A DNA stretch of 64,000 nucleotides from SAR202 cluster bacterium. GTDB taxonomy: Bacteria > Chloroflexota > Dehalococcoidia > UBA6926 > VFHL01. A program made the position numbers and the translations under genes. The notes beneath the pieces were generated by a model. That model was not told the DNA's origin. It ran no database searches and saw nothing but the letters and a program-made list of their open reading frames with translations. This document shows, piece by piece, positions 18,497-26,811 of this stretch; position 1 is the first letter of the stretch, and every line of letters starts with the position of its first letter. The stretch spans positions 105,619 to 169,618 of the forward strand of contig VFHL01000005.1 in NCBI GenBank assembly GCA_009392005.1, read 5' to 3'.

Positions 18497-18645
18497 TGGT
18501 CTTGATTTTATTTTTCACAGCTAAATTTTTCGAACTGGAGCTGTTCTGACCAAGCGCATTTAGTTTGGTCTTGTGAATATTGGGGCCTTGTGGAATCCTC
18601 GGTGCGAGTTCAGTAGAGCAGCGCCTTGTATTCTGACTATCAGAA
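18497..18645 (+). promoter_or_regulatory. metH leader with mutually exclusive hairpins, candidate regulatory RNA
   Basis: TGGTC (18497-18501) can pair with GACCA (18548-18552), enclosing an ACAGCT/AGCTGT stem (18517-18522 with 18539-18544). The same GACCAA can instead pair with TTGGTC (18565-18570). The octamer TGGTCTTG occurs at 18497 and again at 18566, so the two partners compete. A TTCTGA-CTA-TCAGAA hairpin (18631-18645) sits about ten bases before the Shine-Dalgarno GGAGGG. I do not recognise a cobalamin-box or SAM-riboswitch consensus. Confidence 0.35.
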
Positions 18646-18665
18646 GATATATTTGGAGGGTTTGG

Positions 18666-21600
18666 ATGGACAGAGAAAGCCGTGATCAACGGCTCCGGGA
18701 GACACTTCAAAATCGCATCATGATTCTTGATGGAGCTATGGGGACTAGTATTCAGGCCCATGATCTATCGGCTAACGATTTTGGTGGATCTGAGTACGAA
18801 GGCTGCAATGAATATCTCAATATTCTCAAGCCGGAATTAATCAAGGATATCCATCTGGATTACTTTCAGGCGGGTGCTGATATTGCTGAAACCAATTCTT
18901 TTGGGAGCACACCAATTGTCCTGGATGAATATGGTTTGGGTGCACAAGCGTTTGAGATAAGTCGTCGGAGCGCAGAGATTGCGCGCGAAGCGGCGGAGGT
19001 ATCTTCGACAGATGAAAAGTTATGTTTTGTTGCGGGTTCAATGGGTCCTACGACGAAGGCTATATCTGTCACGGGTGGTATTACATGGGATGGATTAGTT
19101 GAAAATTTTCGGATTCAGGCTTCTGGGCTAATTGCGGGTGGAGTTGACCTTCTCTTGATTGAAACGTCACAGGATACTCTGAATATTAAGGCTGCATTGG
19201 AGGGCATTGACAGGGCATTTTCCGAAATCAATACGTTTGTTCCAGTAGCCGTTCAGGTAACGATTGAGACAATGGGAACAATGTTAGGTGGTCAAGATAT
19301 CGAATCTATTTATAGGTCAATTGCACATCGTGATTTGTTATGGATTGGAATGAATTGTGCAACGGGGCCTGAATTTATGCGCGATCACATTCGAACCTTG
19401 GCGAGAATCAGCCGCTTCCCGATATCTGTTGTCCCGAATGCCGGTTTGCCGGACGAAGATGGCAAATATAATGAAACTCCTGAAAAAATGGCAACAACTA
19501 TGTCGGATTACATGGATTCGGGGTGGATCAATGTTGTTGGAGGGTGTTGTGGGACGGTTGGTGAACATATTCACCAGTTAGCTGAGCACGCATCTAAAAA
19601 ACATATCTATGTTCCAGATGGCGAGCAGGAAAGTGCCGTTGTGGGATTGGAGACCCAATTAATCAATGACGAAAATCGCCCATTAATTGTCGGTGAACGC
19701 ACAAATGTTCTCGGTAGCAGAGAGTTCAAACGCTTAATTGCGGATGGGAGGATTGAAGAGGCTGCTGAAATTGGTCGTCGCCAGGTGCGAGCGGGTGCTC
19801 ATATATTAGATGTTTGTCTTCAGGATCCTGATCGAGATGAAATGAATGATATCTCTACTTTTCTTGAGGAACTTACGCGAAAGATTAAAGCGCCAATCAT
19901 GCTTGATTCGACGGATGCACGTGTTCTCGAAGAAGCTTTGAAGAGGACTCCTGGTAAATCCATCATTAACTCCATAAATTTGGAAGATGGAGAGGATCGT
20001 TTTCGTGCTGTTATCCCCTTAGCGAAACGTTATGGCGCAGCCCTTGTTGTTGGGTGTATCGATGATGACAAAGAACAAGCTCAAGCGATAACAAAAGATC
20101 GGAAAATAGAAATTGCTCGGCGGTCGTATAATCTTTTGACCCAGAAGTATGGCGTTGAACCACAAGACATCATATTTGATCCGCTCGTTTTTCCAGTTGG
20201 AACTGGTGATCAGAATTATGTCGGGTCAGGTGTCGAAACTCTTGAATCAATAATGGAAATAAAAAAAGAATTTCCTAAAGCTAAAACTATCTTGGGTGTG
20301 TCAAATGTCTCGTTTGGTCTTCCCGCGGCTGGGCGCGAGGTTCTAAATTCTGTGATGCTTTATCACGCCGTGCAGGCAGGTTTAGATATGGCCATTGTCA
20401 ATTCGCAAAGGATCGAGCGGTATGCTTCACTTTCCGATCAAGAAAAAAAATTGTCTGAAGATTTAATTTGGTGGCGGGGCACTGATCCGATTGGTGCGTT
20501 CGCGGATTATTTTCGAGAGCGGAAAACACAATCGAACGAATCCGATCGTAAAGCATTACCACTTGATGAACGGCTTGCGTCTAATGTTGTTGAAGGAACG
20601 AAAGAAGGCCTTCTTGAAGACCTTGATGAAGCGTTGCGAAGTCGGAAACCACTCGAAATTATCAACGGACCACTAATGAATGGTATGAGTGAAGTTGGCC
20701 GTCTTTTCGGTAATAATGAATTAATTGTCGCAGAGGTTTTGGAGTCTGCTGAAGTGATGAAGTCCGCTGTATCACACCTTGAGCCTCACATGGAGAGCCT
20801 GGAAGAGAGTAGTCGAGGGCGGGTACTTTTAGCGACGGTTAAAGGCGATGTTCATGATATCGGCAAGAATCTAGTTGATATTATTTTTTCCAATAACGGC
20901 TACCAAGTCATAAATCTGGGAATAAAAATCCCGCCTCAAGAGTTGATTCAAGCGTACAACGACCACGAACCAGATGTAATCGGTTTGTCTGGGTTGCTTG
21001 TAAAATCGGCTCAGATGATGGTAGATACCGCTCGAGATTTTCGCGAAGCAAATATCGACGTACCATTATTAGTGGGTGGAGCGGCTTTAACGAATCGATT
21101 CACTCGGTTACGGATTTCGCCAGAATATGCTGGTTTGGTGGTTTACGCTCAAGATGCCATGACTGGACTTGATTTGGTTGGGAAAATTCGTGATGACGAA
21201 TCTCGTGCGGCCTTAGCAAACACACTTGAAGAAGAAACATTGAGGTTGAATAAGAATGAATCTGTACGAGAGCTTAAGTCTGAAGACCAGATTGTCTCCG
21301 GGTCAACTTTGGAGCCTGCAGCCAAAGTTCCCGTTCCCCCTGACCTAATCCAACACATTCTTACGGATTATGATTTGAGTGAAGTTTTTAGTTATATAAA
21401 TCCGACTATGCTTTACAATCGGCATCTAGGTTTTCGGGGTTCCAGATTTTCGGAGGCGCTTGAGAATCGAGAGAAGAAGGCAATGGACTTGCATGAGAAA
21501 GTGCAATCTGTTGAAGATTACATGTTGTCTAGGCCAGATATTCAGGCACGTGCTATATATCGCTTTTTCCGCGCAGGGTCGGAGGGGAATGATATTTGCA

Positions 21601-22139
21601 TCTTGTCACCAGACGGCGAGACTGTTTTAGAGAAATTCACTTTTGAAAGACAATCTACAGGTGAGGGCCTCTGCCTTGCAGATTATTTGCATCCAATTGC
21701 GACAGGGGAAACAGACTATATAGGTATGTTTGTCACAACCGTTGGTCCAGGCGTGCGTGCTTTGGCAGAGGAATGGAAAGACCGGGGAGATTATCTTGGT
21801 TCCCATATCATGCAAATATTAGCTTTGGAAGGTGCGGAAGGTTTCGCAGAGCTTTTACATCAAAGGATGCGAGCAATGTGGGGAATGCCTGATCAATCAG
21901 ATATCTCAAAGCAAGACTTATTTAAATCTGCTTACACTGGGAGGAGATTTTCATTCGGCTATCCAGCATGTCCACGATTAGATGATCAAGCAGGCATGTG
22001 GAGACTTCTCCAACCAGAGAAAGAAATCGGTGTCGAGCTGACTGAAGAATTCATGATGGACCCAGAAGGATCGGTAAGTGCCTTAGTAATCCATCATCCT
22101 CAAGCGAAATATTTTTCGGTAAATTCAGCTCTGGCATGA
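18666..22139 (+). CDS. metH: Cobalamin-dependent methionine synthase
   Basis: Transfers the methyl group of methyltetrahydrofolate via cobalamin to homocysteine. The 1157-residue protein has, in order, a homocysteine barrel with zinc cysteines (GMNC and GGCCGT, about residues 240-300), a pterin-binding barrel (GERTNVLGS, IINSINLEDG, GVSNVSFGLP), and the cap and B12 domain with cobalt-ligand motif DVHDIGKNLVDII (about residue 730). A C-terminal S-adenosylmethionine-binding reactivation domain has RRFSFGYPACPRLDD. I chose the ATG at 18666 because GGAGGG lies five bases upstream; the 31 extra residues in the ORF track look spurious. A long, possibly regulatory leader precedes it. Confidence 0.96.
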   Translation: MDRESRDQRLRETLQNRIMILDGAMGTSIQAHDLSANDFGGSEYEGCNEYLNILKPELIKDIHLDYFQAGADIAETNSFGSTPIVLDEYGLGAQAFEISRRSAEIAREAAEVSSTDEKLCFVAGSMGPTTKAISVTGGITWDGLVENFRIQASGLIAGGVDLLLIETSQDTLNIKAALEGIDRAFSEINTFVPVAVQVTIETMGTMLGGQDIESIYRSIAHRDLLWIGMNCATGPEFMRDHIRTLARISRFPISVVPNAGLPDEDGKYNETPEKMATTMSDYMDSGWINVVGGCCGTVGEHIHQLAEHASKKHIYVPDGEQESAVVGLETQLINDENRPLIVGERTNVLGSREFKRLIADGRIEEAAEIGRRQVRAGAHILDVCLQDPDRDEMNDISTFLEELTRKIKAPIMLDSTDARVLEEALKRTPGKSIINSINLEDGEDRFRAVIPLAKRYGAALVVGCIDDDKEQAQAITKDRKIEIARRSYNLLTQKYGVEPQDIIFDPLVFPVGTGDQNYVGSGVETLESIMEIKKEFPKAKTILGVSNVSFGLPAAGREVLNSVMLYHAVQAGLDMAIVNSQRIERYASLSDQEKKLSEDLIWWRGTDPIGAFADYFRERKTQSNESDRKALPLDERLASNVVEGTKEGLLEDLDEALRSRKPLEIINGPLMNGMSEVGRLFGNNELIVAEVLESAEVMKSAVSHLEPHMESLEESSRGRVLLATVKGDVHDIGKNLVDIIFSNNGYQVINLGIKIPPQELIQAYNDHEPDVIGLSGLLVKSAQMMVDTARDFREANIDVPLLVGGAALTNRFTRLRISPEYAGLVVYAQDAMTGLDLVGKIRDDESRAALANTLEEETLRLNKNESVRELKSEDQIVSGSTLEPAAKVPVPPDLIQHILTDYDLSEVFSYINPTMLYNRHLGFRGSRFSEALENREKKAMDLHEKVQSVEDYMLSRPDIQARAIYRFFRAGSEGNDICILSPDGETVLEKFTFERQSTGEGLCLADYLHPIATGETDYIGMFVTTVGPGVRALAEEWKDRGDYLGSHIMQILALEGAEGFAELLHQRMRAMWGMPDQSDISKQDLFKSAYTGRRFSFGYPACPRLDDQAGMWRLLQPEKEIGVELTEEFMMDPEGSVSALVIHHPQAKYFSVNSALA

Positions 22140-22230
22140 TTTACTAGGATTTATCTTCATCCTCTGTTTATCAAAAGCATTATTTAACAGCTGTTTGAGA
22201 ACTTCGAAAATATCAAGATTCTTTTCTCAT

Positions 22231-22280
22231 ACGGTTTAAAAAAGAGTACTTTAAATGTTTAAACACCGTAAGGTTTTATT
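22231..22280 (+). terminator. Weak terminator-like hairpin after metH
   Basis: ACGGTTTAAA (22231-22240) can pair with TTTAAACACCGT (22258-22269) with a two-base bulge, followed by AAGGTTTTATTT. The stem is mostly A-T, so it may be weak. Confidence 0.33.
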
Positions 22281-22310
22281 TAAAGCTTCTATCCCTGTTT
22301 CCAGTTACGT

Positions 22311-22418
22311 TGTATAATCCCTTGGCTGTGAATTCATATCTGTCCGGCCTCGGCGGATGGTCTCGCAGCAAATGGTTGGCGGAGGGTTGTTCTTTGGACA
22401 AAAGGAGGGCGTTTTAAT
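22311..22418 (+). promoter_or_regulatory. Upstream region of the CoA-ester gene cluster: -10 candidate and leader
   Basis: TATAAT at 22313-22318 is a perfect -10 hexamer, but I find no good -35 box at 16-18 bases. The roughly 90-base leader can be closed by TGTCC (22341-22345) with GGACA (22396-22400). This pairing ends just before AAAGGAGGG, the Shine-Dalgarno of the first gene. Confidence 0.35.
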
Positions 22419-23300
22419 ATGTCACTTTTACGTAGCCTTATGTTCGTACCAGGAATCAGAGAGGATTTTCTTGGGCGTGCGACAGACTTACAGTCTGATC
22501 TGGTTTGTGTTGATTTAGAGGATTCAGTTCCCCCGGGAGACAAAGATAGAGCTCGCGACATTGTTCAGGAGTGGCTTCCTAAGCTGGCACGTCCCAATTA
22601 CATGTTGATTGTCAGGGTAAATGGTTTGGATACCGGATTATTAGAAGACGATTTGGCAGCGTTAGTTTCGAATGAGTTAGAAGCGATCAGTTTGCCGAAG
22701 GCACATACACCGGAAATTGTCCAACAGGTTGATCACTATCTTACTATCTTGGAACGTGAGCGGGGACTTCCTAATGGTCACGTGAAGATGATTCCATGGA
22801 TAGAATCAGCCGAAGCGGTTTTAAATGCGCAGGCGATAACCCGAGCGAGCTCGCGTTTAATTGGAGCTTCAATTGGTGGTGAGGATCTCACGATCACTTT
22901 AGGTGTTGAGCGCACAAAAATCGGAAAAGAAATTGAATGGGCTCGTTATCAGGTGGCTACTGCATGTAGGGCTGCGGGTATTCTTCCAATCGACTCACCT
23001 GTTATGGATTTCCGTGACACAGAGCAATTGGAGCGGGAATCGCAATTTGTTAGAAGTATTGGTTTTGGCGGAAAATATTGTATTCACCCTTCACAGATAG
23101 AAGTAATAAATCGCGTTTTTTTGCCAAGCGATGAAGAATTGTCTCAGGCACGTCGCATAGTGGAAGTGTACGAGGAAGCAGAAAAGCAAGGTCTAGGGGC
23201 AGTAGGTATGGATGGCCTTGTGGTTGATCGACCTGTTTATGTGAGGGCCCAAAATCTTTTGGATTTTATGGCTCAACAAACTGAAGATATGAAGGAGTAA
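22419..23300 (+). CDS. CitE/HpcH-family beta-hydroxyacyl-CoA lyase (citramalyl-CoA or malyl-CoA lyase-like)
   Basis: Members of this TIM-barrel family cleave malyl-, methylmalyl- or citramalyl-CoA to acetyl- or propionyl-CoA plus glyoxylate or pyruvate, with Mg2+. The 293-residue protein starts RSLMFVPGIREDFLGRA. It has the CoA and metal signatures DLVCVDLEDSVPPGDK, RVNG, PWIESAEAVLNA and GGEDLTITLGV, and the late motif YCIHPSQIEVINRVF. Length and motifs fit the CitE/CLYBL/Rv2498c branch better than the longer Mcl branch encoded next door. It opens an eleven-gene block and carries an excellent AAAGGAGGG. The MaoC hydratase of the same block would supply a citramalyl-CoA type substrate. The substrate is inference. 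Confidence 0.8.
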   Translation: MSLLRSLMFVPGIREDFLGRATDLQSDLVCVDLEDSVPPGDKDRARDIVQEWLPKLARPNYMLIVRVNGLDTGLLEDDLAALVSNELEAISLPKAHTPEIVQQVDHYLTILERERGLPNGHVKMIPWIESAEAVLNAQAITRASSRLIGASIGGEDLTITLGVERTKIGKEIEWARYQVATACRAAGILPIDSPVMDFRDTEQLERESQFVRSIGFGGKYCIHPSQIEVINRVFLPSDEELSQARRIVEVYEEAEKQGLGAVGMDGLVVDRPVYVRAQNLLDFMAQQTEDMKE

Positions 23301-23302
23301 AT

Positions 23303-24331
23303 ATGTTTATAACTGAACGAGGGCAGCGTTTTGTCATCCCACGTACCGAATTAACTTATCCGTGCCATGTGTTGCGCATGCACGAAAATGCCGCGAAAGC
23401 ACCAGTTGATCATGTTATGGCCGATTTTGAAGACGCATGCCCGTATGAATTTAAGGGTGAATCTTCTAGAGCAACGATGGTGGAGGCGCTGAACAAAGTT
23501 GATTTCGGGTCTAAGGTAGTGACTGTCCGGCCAAATAATATCAAGTCAAAATTTTTCCTGGGCGATATTCAAGCGATTATGATGGGTGCCGTTGATCGAT
23601 TCCATGGCATCATTCTCCCAAAAACGAATGAACCTGAGGATATTATTTATCTTTCGAGCCTTCTAGATTCCCTCGAGCTCGAAGCAGGCTGGACAACAAA
23701 GGTGCAAATAGAGGCTTTGATAGAAACCCCTCTTGCTGTTGTGAACGCATATGATATAGCGAAATCTTCAGATCGTATGGTTGGCTTGATATTTGGTATT
23801 GCCGACTTCACTGCTGCAATGGGAGTTTCCGAAATGGTGAAGAGTCAAAACAAGAATTTTCACTATGCAAAACAAGCGACGGCTGTTGCTGCAAAAGCAG
23901 CGGGTCTTCATGCAATTGATAACGCATATCTTGATCTTATTCGTCGAGATACTTCGGAAGAGGAAGCTGACGTTATACGGGGCGATATTCGGAAAAAGAA
24001 TGAAGAAGCGGCGGCTTTGGGAATGGATGGCACGTGGGTCATTCACCCTCAACAGGCCGAAATAGCGAATGAAGTTTATTCACCTGATGATATCGAGGTT
24101 GCTTCGGCGAAACGAGCGGTTGATATTTATCATGAACTCGGTGGCGGAGCAATAGCGGACCCTGAGACCGGAGAATTTCATGATGAAGCAACGATTAAAG
24201 GAAAGCTCATGTTGTTAGCGAAGGCGGTTCAAGCAGGTACTGTAGATCCCGAATATCTGGCCGCGCAGGCTGCTAAGTCGAAAGAAGTCACGGGATACGA
24301 CATTTTGGAGATGATGCGGCAGGTTGTATAG
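23303..24331 (+). CDS. Malyl-CoA / beta-methylmalyl-CoA lyase-like protein (Mcl type)
   Basis: A second member of the CitE superfamily, 342 residues, starting two bases after the previous stop with GAAGGAG inside the preceding gene. Visible motifs are DHVMADFEDACPYEFKGE (metal and CoA region), VTVRPNN, ALIETPLAVVNAYDI, GLIFGIADFTAAMGV and GTWVIHPQQAEIANEVYSP. The C-terminal lid contains GAIADPETGEFHDEATIKG. The extra C-terminal lid and the length match L-malyl-CoA/beta-methylmalyl-CoA lyases of the serine cycle, ethylmalonyl-CoA pathway and 3-hydroxypropionate bi-cycle, although identity looks low by eye. Two different lyases side by side suggest two cleavage or condensation steps in one pathway. 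Exact substrates are unproven. Confidence 0.75.
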   Translation: MFITERGQRFVIPRTELTYPCHVLRMHENAAKAPVDHVMADFEDACPYEFKGESSRATMVEALNKVDFGSKVVTVRPNNIKSKFFLGDIQAIMMGAVDRFHGIILPKTNEPEDIIYLSSLLDSLELEAGWTTKVQIEALIETPLAVVNAYDIAKSSDRMVGLIFGIADFTAAMGVSEMVKSQNKNFHYAKQATAVAAKAAGLHAIDNAYLDLIRRDTSEEEADVIRGDIRKKNEEAAALGMDGTWVIHPQQAEIANEVYSPDDIEVASAKRAVDIYHELGGGAIADPETGEFHDEATIKGKLMLLAKAVQAGTVDPEYLAAQAAKSKEVTGYDILEMMRQVV

Positions 24332-24365
24332 ATTCAAAATCAAGGTCCCAATCAAGGAGATGTAG

Positions 24366-25571
24366 ATGCGATTCTACGAATATGAAGCAAAAACATTGTT
24401 GGGTAAGCAGGGCTTGCCTTTACCCCCTGGTGGGGTTGCCGAGACCGCTTCTGATGCAGAACGGATTGCTAGCGAGATCGGTGGTTCGGTGGTTCTGAAG
24501 TCTCAAGTTCTCAGTGGAGGGCGAATGAAAGCGGGTGGAGTGAAATTTGCCGATACCGCAGGGGAAGCGAAATCTGCTGCCGATGAGATTCTGAAAATAG
24601 AGATAAATGGCCAACTGCCCCGCTCAGTATTGGTGGAAGGCAAGGCTACTGTTGCTAAAGAGTATTACTTGGGAGTCACGTATGATGCTGTAGTGAAGAG
24701 CCCTGTAATTCTTTTCAGTGATATGGGTGGGATTGATATTGAAGAGGTTGCAGATGAACACCCTGAGCATTTAGCGAAGGCTCATATATCGAACATCAAC
24801 CCTTTCTCAGATTACAAAGCGAAAGAGATTATTTCCTCGCTTGGAATTACTGGTAGCCAATTAACGAGATTAACTCCCATTTTGGTACGTTTAGTGAGTG
24901 TTTTTCGGGAGTATGATCTTACTCTTGCGGAGATCAACCCGCTTGCACAGCTAGAAAATGGTACGTTCATTTCTTTGGATTGCCATGTAGATATGGAAGA
25001 AGAAGCACGCGTACGACAGGGTGGAATTCTTGGTGAATTGAATATACCTTCTAACGAAGTTAGACAAGGCCGCCCACCTACGGATTTTGAAATTGGGGGC
25101 ATGGAAGTGGACGCTGTTGATGCTCGAGGCGTAGCTGGCAGGGTCGTCGAATTTGATGGCAATTTGGGTCTAGTTATTGGTGCTGGTGGTGGTAGTTTGA
25201 CTTTATTCGACGCTGTACGGAAATATGGGGGTCAGGCTGCAGACTATTGTGAAATTGGTGGTAACCCCAGCGTGTTAAAGGCGTATGAATTAACAAAATT
25301 GATTTTAAATAAACCGGGTGTAGAGAAAATTGCCGTTATGATGAATGTTGTAAGTAATACTCGAGTGGATATTATGGCTCGTGGTGTTATCAAAGCGGTT
25401 GTTGAGGAAGGCTACGATCCGGCTGACAAGATCGCGATTTTTCGCATACCAGGTTCTTGGGAATCAGAAGGATTCAAAATCTTACGTAAATATGGGGTAG
25501 ATTTTGTTGATCGTACGGTTTCTATGGATGAAGCCGCTCGTCGTGCAGTATCTAAATTGGTGGGTGAATAA
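24366..25571 (+). CDS. Divergent SucC-type acid-CoA ligase, beta (ATP-grasp) subunit
   Basis: This 401-residue protein has the succinyl-CoA synthetase beta architecture. The N-terminal ATP-grasp starts FYEYEAKTLLGKQGLP, with SGGRMKAGGVKF and AEINPLAQLENGTFISLD. The C-terminal domain has GAGGGSLTLFDAVRKYGG where SucC has GAGLAMGT, and CEIGGNPS where SucC has DVGGGA. The family forms a phosphohistidine intermediate and joins CoA to a dicarboxylic acid. Because this copy diverges at the ligase pocket and sits behind two malyl-CoA-lyase-family genes, a malate, citramalate or itaconate/mesaconate CoA ligase (compare MtkA of the serine cycle) is more likely than the Krebs-cycle enzyme. AAGGAG precedes the ATG; sucD-like stop-start contact follows. 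Confidence 0.78.
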   Translation: MRFYEYEAKTLLGKQGLPLPPGGVAETASDAERIASEIGGSVVLKSQVLSGGRMKAGGVKFADTAGEAKSAADEILKIEINGQLPRSVLVEGKATVAKEYYLGVTYDAVVKSPVILFSDMGGIDIEEVADEHPEHLAKAHISNINPFSDYKAKEIISSLGITGSQLTRLTPILVRLVSVFREYDLTLAEINPLAQLENGTFISLDCHVDMEEEARVRQGGILGELNIPSNEVRQGRPPTDFEIGGMEVDAVDARGVAGRVVEFDGNLGLVIGAGGGSLTLFDAVRKYGGQAADYCEIGGNPSVLKAYELTKLILNKPGVEKIAVMMNVVSNTRVDIMARGVIKAVVEEGYDPADKIAIFRIPGSWESEGFKILRKYGVDFVDRTVSMDEAARRAVSKLVGE

Positions 25572-26483
25572 ATGTCAATTCTTATAGACGAAAATACGAA
25601 ATTTATTATTCAAGGCATTACAGGGCGAGAAGCCGTGAATATGACGCGGGAATGCCTCGACTATGGTTCAAAAGTTGTGGCTGGAGTGACGCCAGGTCGT
25701 AAGGGACGTGATGTGTATGGAGTACCTGTATACGATACTGTCCGCGAGATAACTGATCAGATGGAAGTAGATGGATCGGTTATAACGGTGCCTGCTCCCT
25801 TTGCTGCGGATGCTGTTCTTGAGGCCATTGATGCAGGTATTAAATTGATCGTTGTCGTAACTGAGCGGATACCTCGTGCGCAAGTCGCTCAATTTATTGA
25901 ATTTGCCGATGCAAAGGGCGCGCGACTCATAGGTCCAAACTGCCTTGGGATTATATCGCCTGATAAAGCGAAAATGGGTGGTATCGGTGGAACGGCCCTT
26001 GATACTCAAAAAGCTTATACGCCAGGGTATGTTGGTGTGATGTCTCGCAGCGGAGGAATGACAACCGAAATCTGTGATACGTTGACAGCGGCAGGTTTGG
26101 GTGAAAGCACAGCGGTTAGCATAGGTGGGGATCCAATGATCGGTAGCACATATGCTGAACTGATGCCGTTGTTTGAGGCGGATGAACAGACGCAGGCCAT
26201 TGTAATTTACTCTGAGCCCGGTGGGCCAATGGATGCTCAGCTTGCTAATTATGTTCAAGAATCGGGTAGTCAGCTTCCAATAATTGCATTTATGGCTGGG
26301 CGTTTTATGGATGAAATGCCAGGAATGCGATTCGGTCATGCAGGTACGATCGTTGAAGGAAAAGCTGATACAGCGGTTGAGAAAATCCGTTTGCTTGAAG
26401 AAGCGGGAATTCACGTGGCCCAAGGAATTTCGGAAATACCAGATTTAGTGAAATCAGCTGTTGAGAAGGGTGGGAACCAATGA
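25572..26483 (+). CDS. SucD-type acid-CoA ligase, alpha (CoA-binding) subunit
   Basis: The 303-residue alpha subunit pairs with the preceding gene; its ATG immediately follows that gene's TAA. The N-terminal CoA-binding Rossmann domain starts KFIIQGITGREA and has GVTPGRKG. The ligase domain has GPNCLGIISPDKAKMGG, SRSGGMTTE, the SEPGGP loop (GEIGGS in SucD, keeping the catalytic glutamate) and the phosphohistidine site RFGHAGTIVEG. All catalytic residues needed for an ATP-dependent CoA ligase are therefore visible. Substrate choice is inferred from context as for the beta subunit. The stop codon overlaps the start of the ferredoxin-like gene (ATGA), so all three are probably coupled. Confidence 0.8.
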   Translation: MSILIDENTKFIIQGITGREAVNMTRECLDYGSKVVAGVTPGRKGRDVYGVPVYDTVREITDQMEVDGSVITVPAPFAADAVLEAIDAGIKLIVVVTERIPRAQVAQFIEFADAKGARLIGPNCLGIISPDKAKMGGIGGTALDTQKAYTPGYVGVMSRSGGMTTEICDTLTAAGLGESTAVSIGGDPMIGSTYAELMPLFEADEQTQAIVIYSEPGGPMDAQLANYVQESGSQLPIIAFMAGRFMDEMPGMRFGHAGTIVEGKADTAVEKIRLLEEAGIHVAQGISEIPDLVKSAVEKGGNQ

Positions 26484-26698
26484 GTATGTTTATCAAATTG
26501 GAGGTGAGCCCGGAAGTTGCATCAAATCCGGATTTAGTATCCAAATTAGTCGAGATATGCCCGGTTGATATTTTCGATCAGGACGATGGGAAATTACGCA
26601 TAGTTGATGAGAATGAAGATGAATGTACCCTTTGCGATTTGTGTATTGAAGCAGCGCCTGAAGGGGCAGTTAAGGTAATCAAACTTTACGAAGATTAG
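26480..26698 (+). CDS. Small ferredoxin-like protein with a rearranged single [4Fe-4S] ligand set
   Basis: A 72-residue acidic protein whose start overlaps the sucD-like stop by four bases. It keeps one CP motif in its first half (EICPVDIF) and one CxxCxxC in its second half (CTLCDLC). The second CP position reads AP (IEAAP), and the first CxxCxxC is absent. In two-cluster ferredoxins the fourth cysteine of each motif binds the other cluster. These four cysteines are therefore exactly what one cluster needs, and the second cluster is lost. It may carry electrons for the acyl-CoA dehydrogenase or another redox enzyme of the block. The partner is unknown. Confidence 0.75.
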   Translation: MSMFIKLEVSPEVASNPDLVSKLVEICPVDIFDQDDGKLRIVDENEDECTLCDLCIEAAPEGAVKVIKLYED

Positions 26699-26811
26699 AA
26701 GTTATCTACTTGTTTGATGGAGATACAAATTAATGACGGAGTTTTTCACACATTGTATTTAGAAATTGATGGTTTTAAGAAAATATGTGTCCTAAATAAC
26801 CGAAAGGTCTT

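Larger units (their letters stand above)
18323..18665. promoter_or_regulatory. Divergent trmD/metH intergenic region
   Basis: This 343-base gap holds the upstream signals of two divergent genes and no convincing coding sequence. The first 31 codons of the ORF-track metH frame fall here and look non-coding. On the plus side I see a promoter candidate at 18458-18486 and a leader of about 170 bases with competing hairpins; both are listed separately. Confidence 0.5.

Noticed and set aside
18487-18665. Known cobalamin or SAM riboswitch before metH
   Set aside because: No B12-box (GCCACTG) or SAM-I consensus found; only generic alternative stems remain, reported as a candidate.
25668-26423. 251-codon minus-strand ORF
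   Set aside because: It is antisense to the SucD-like gene, whose motifs are complete. The shadow protein is Cys/His/Tyr-rich with no recognisable domain.
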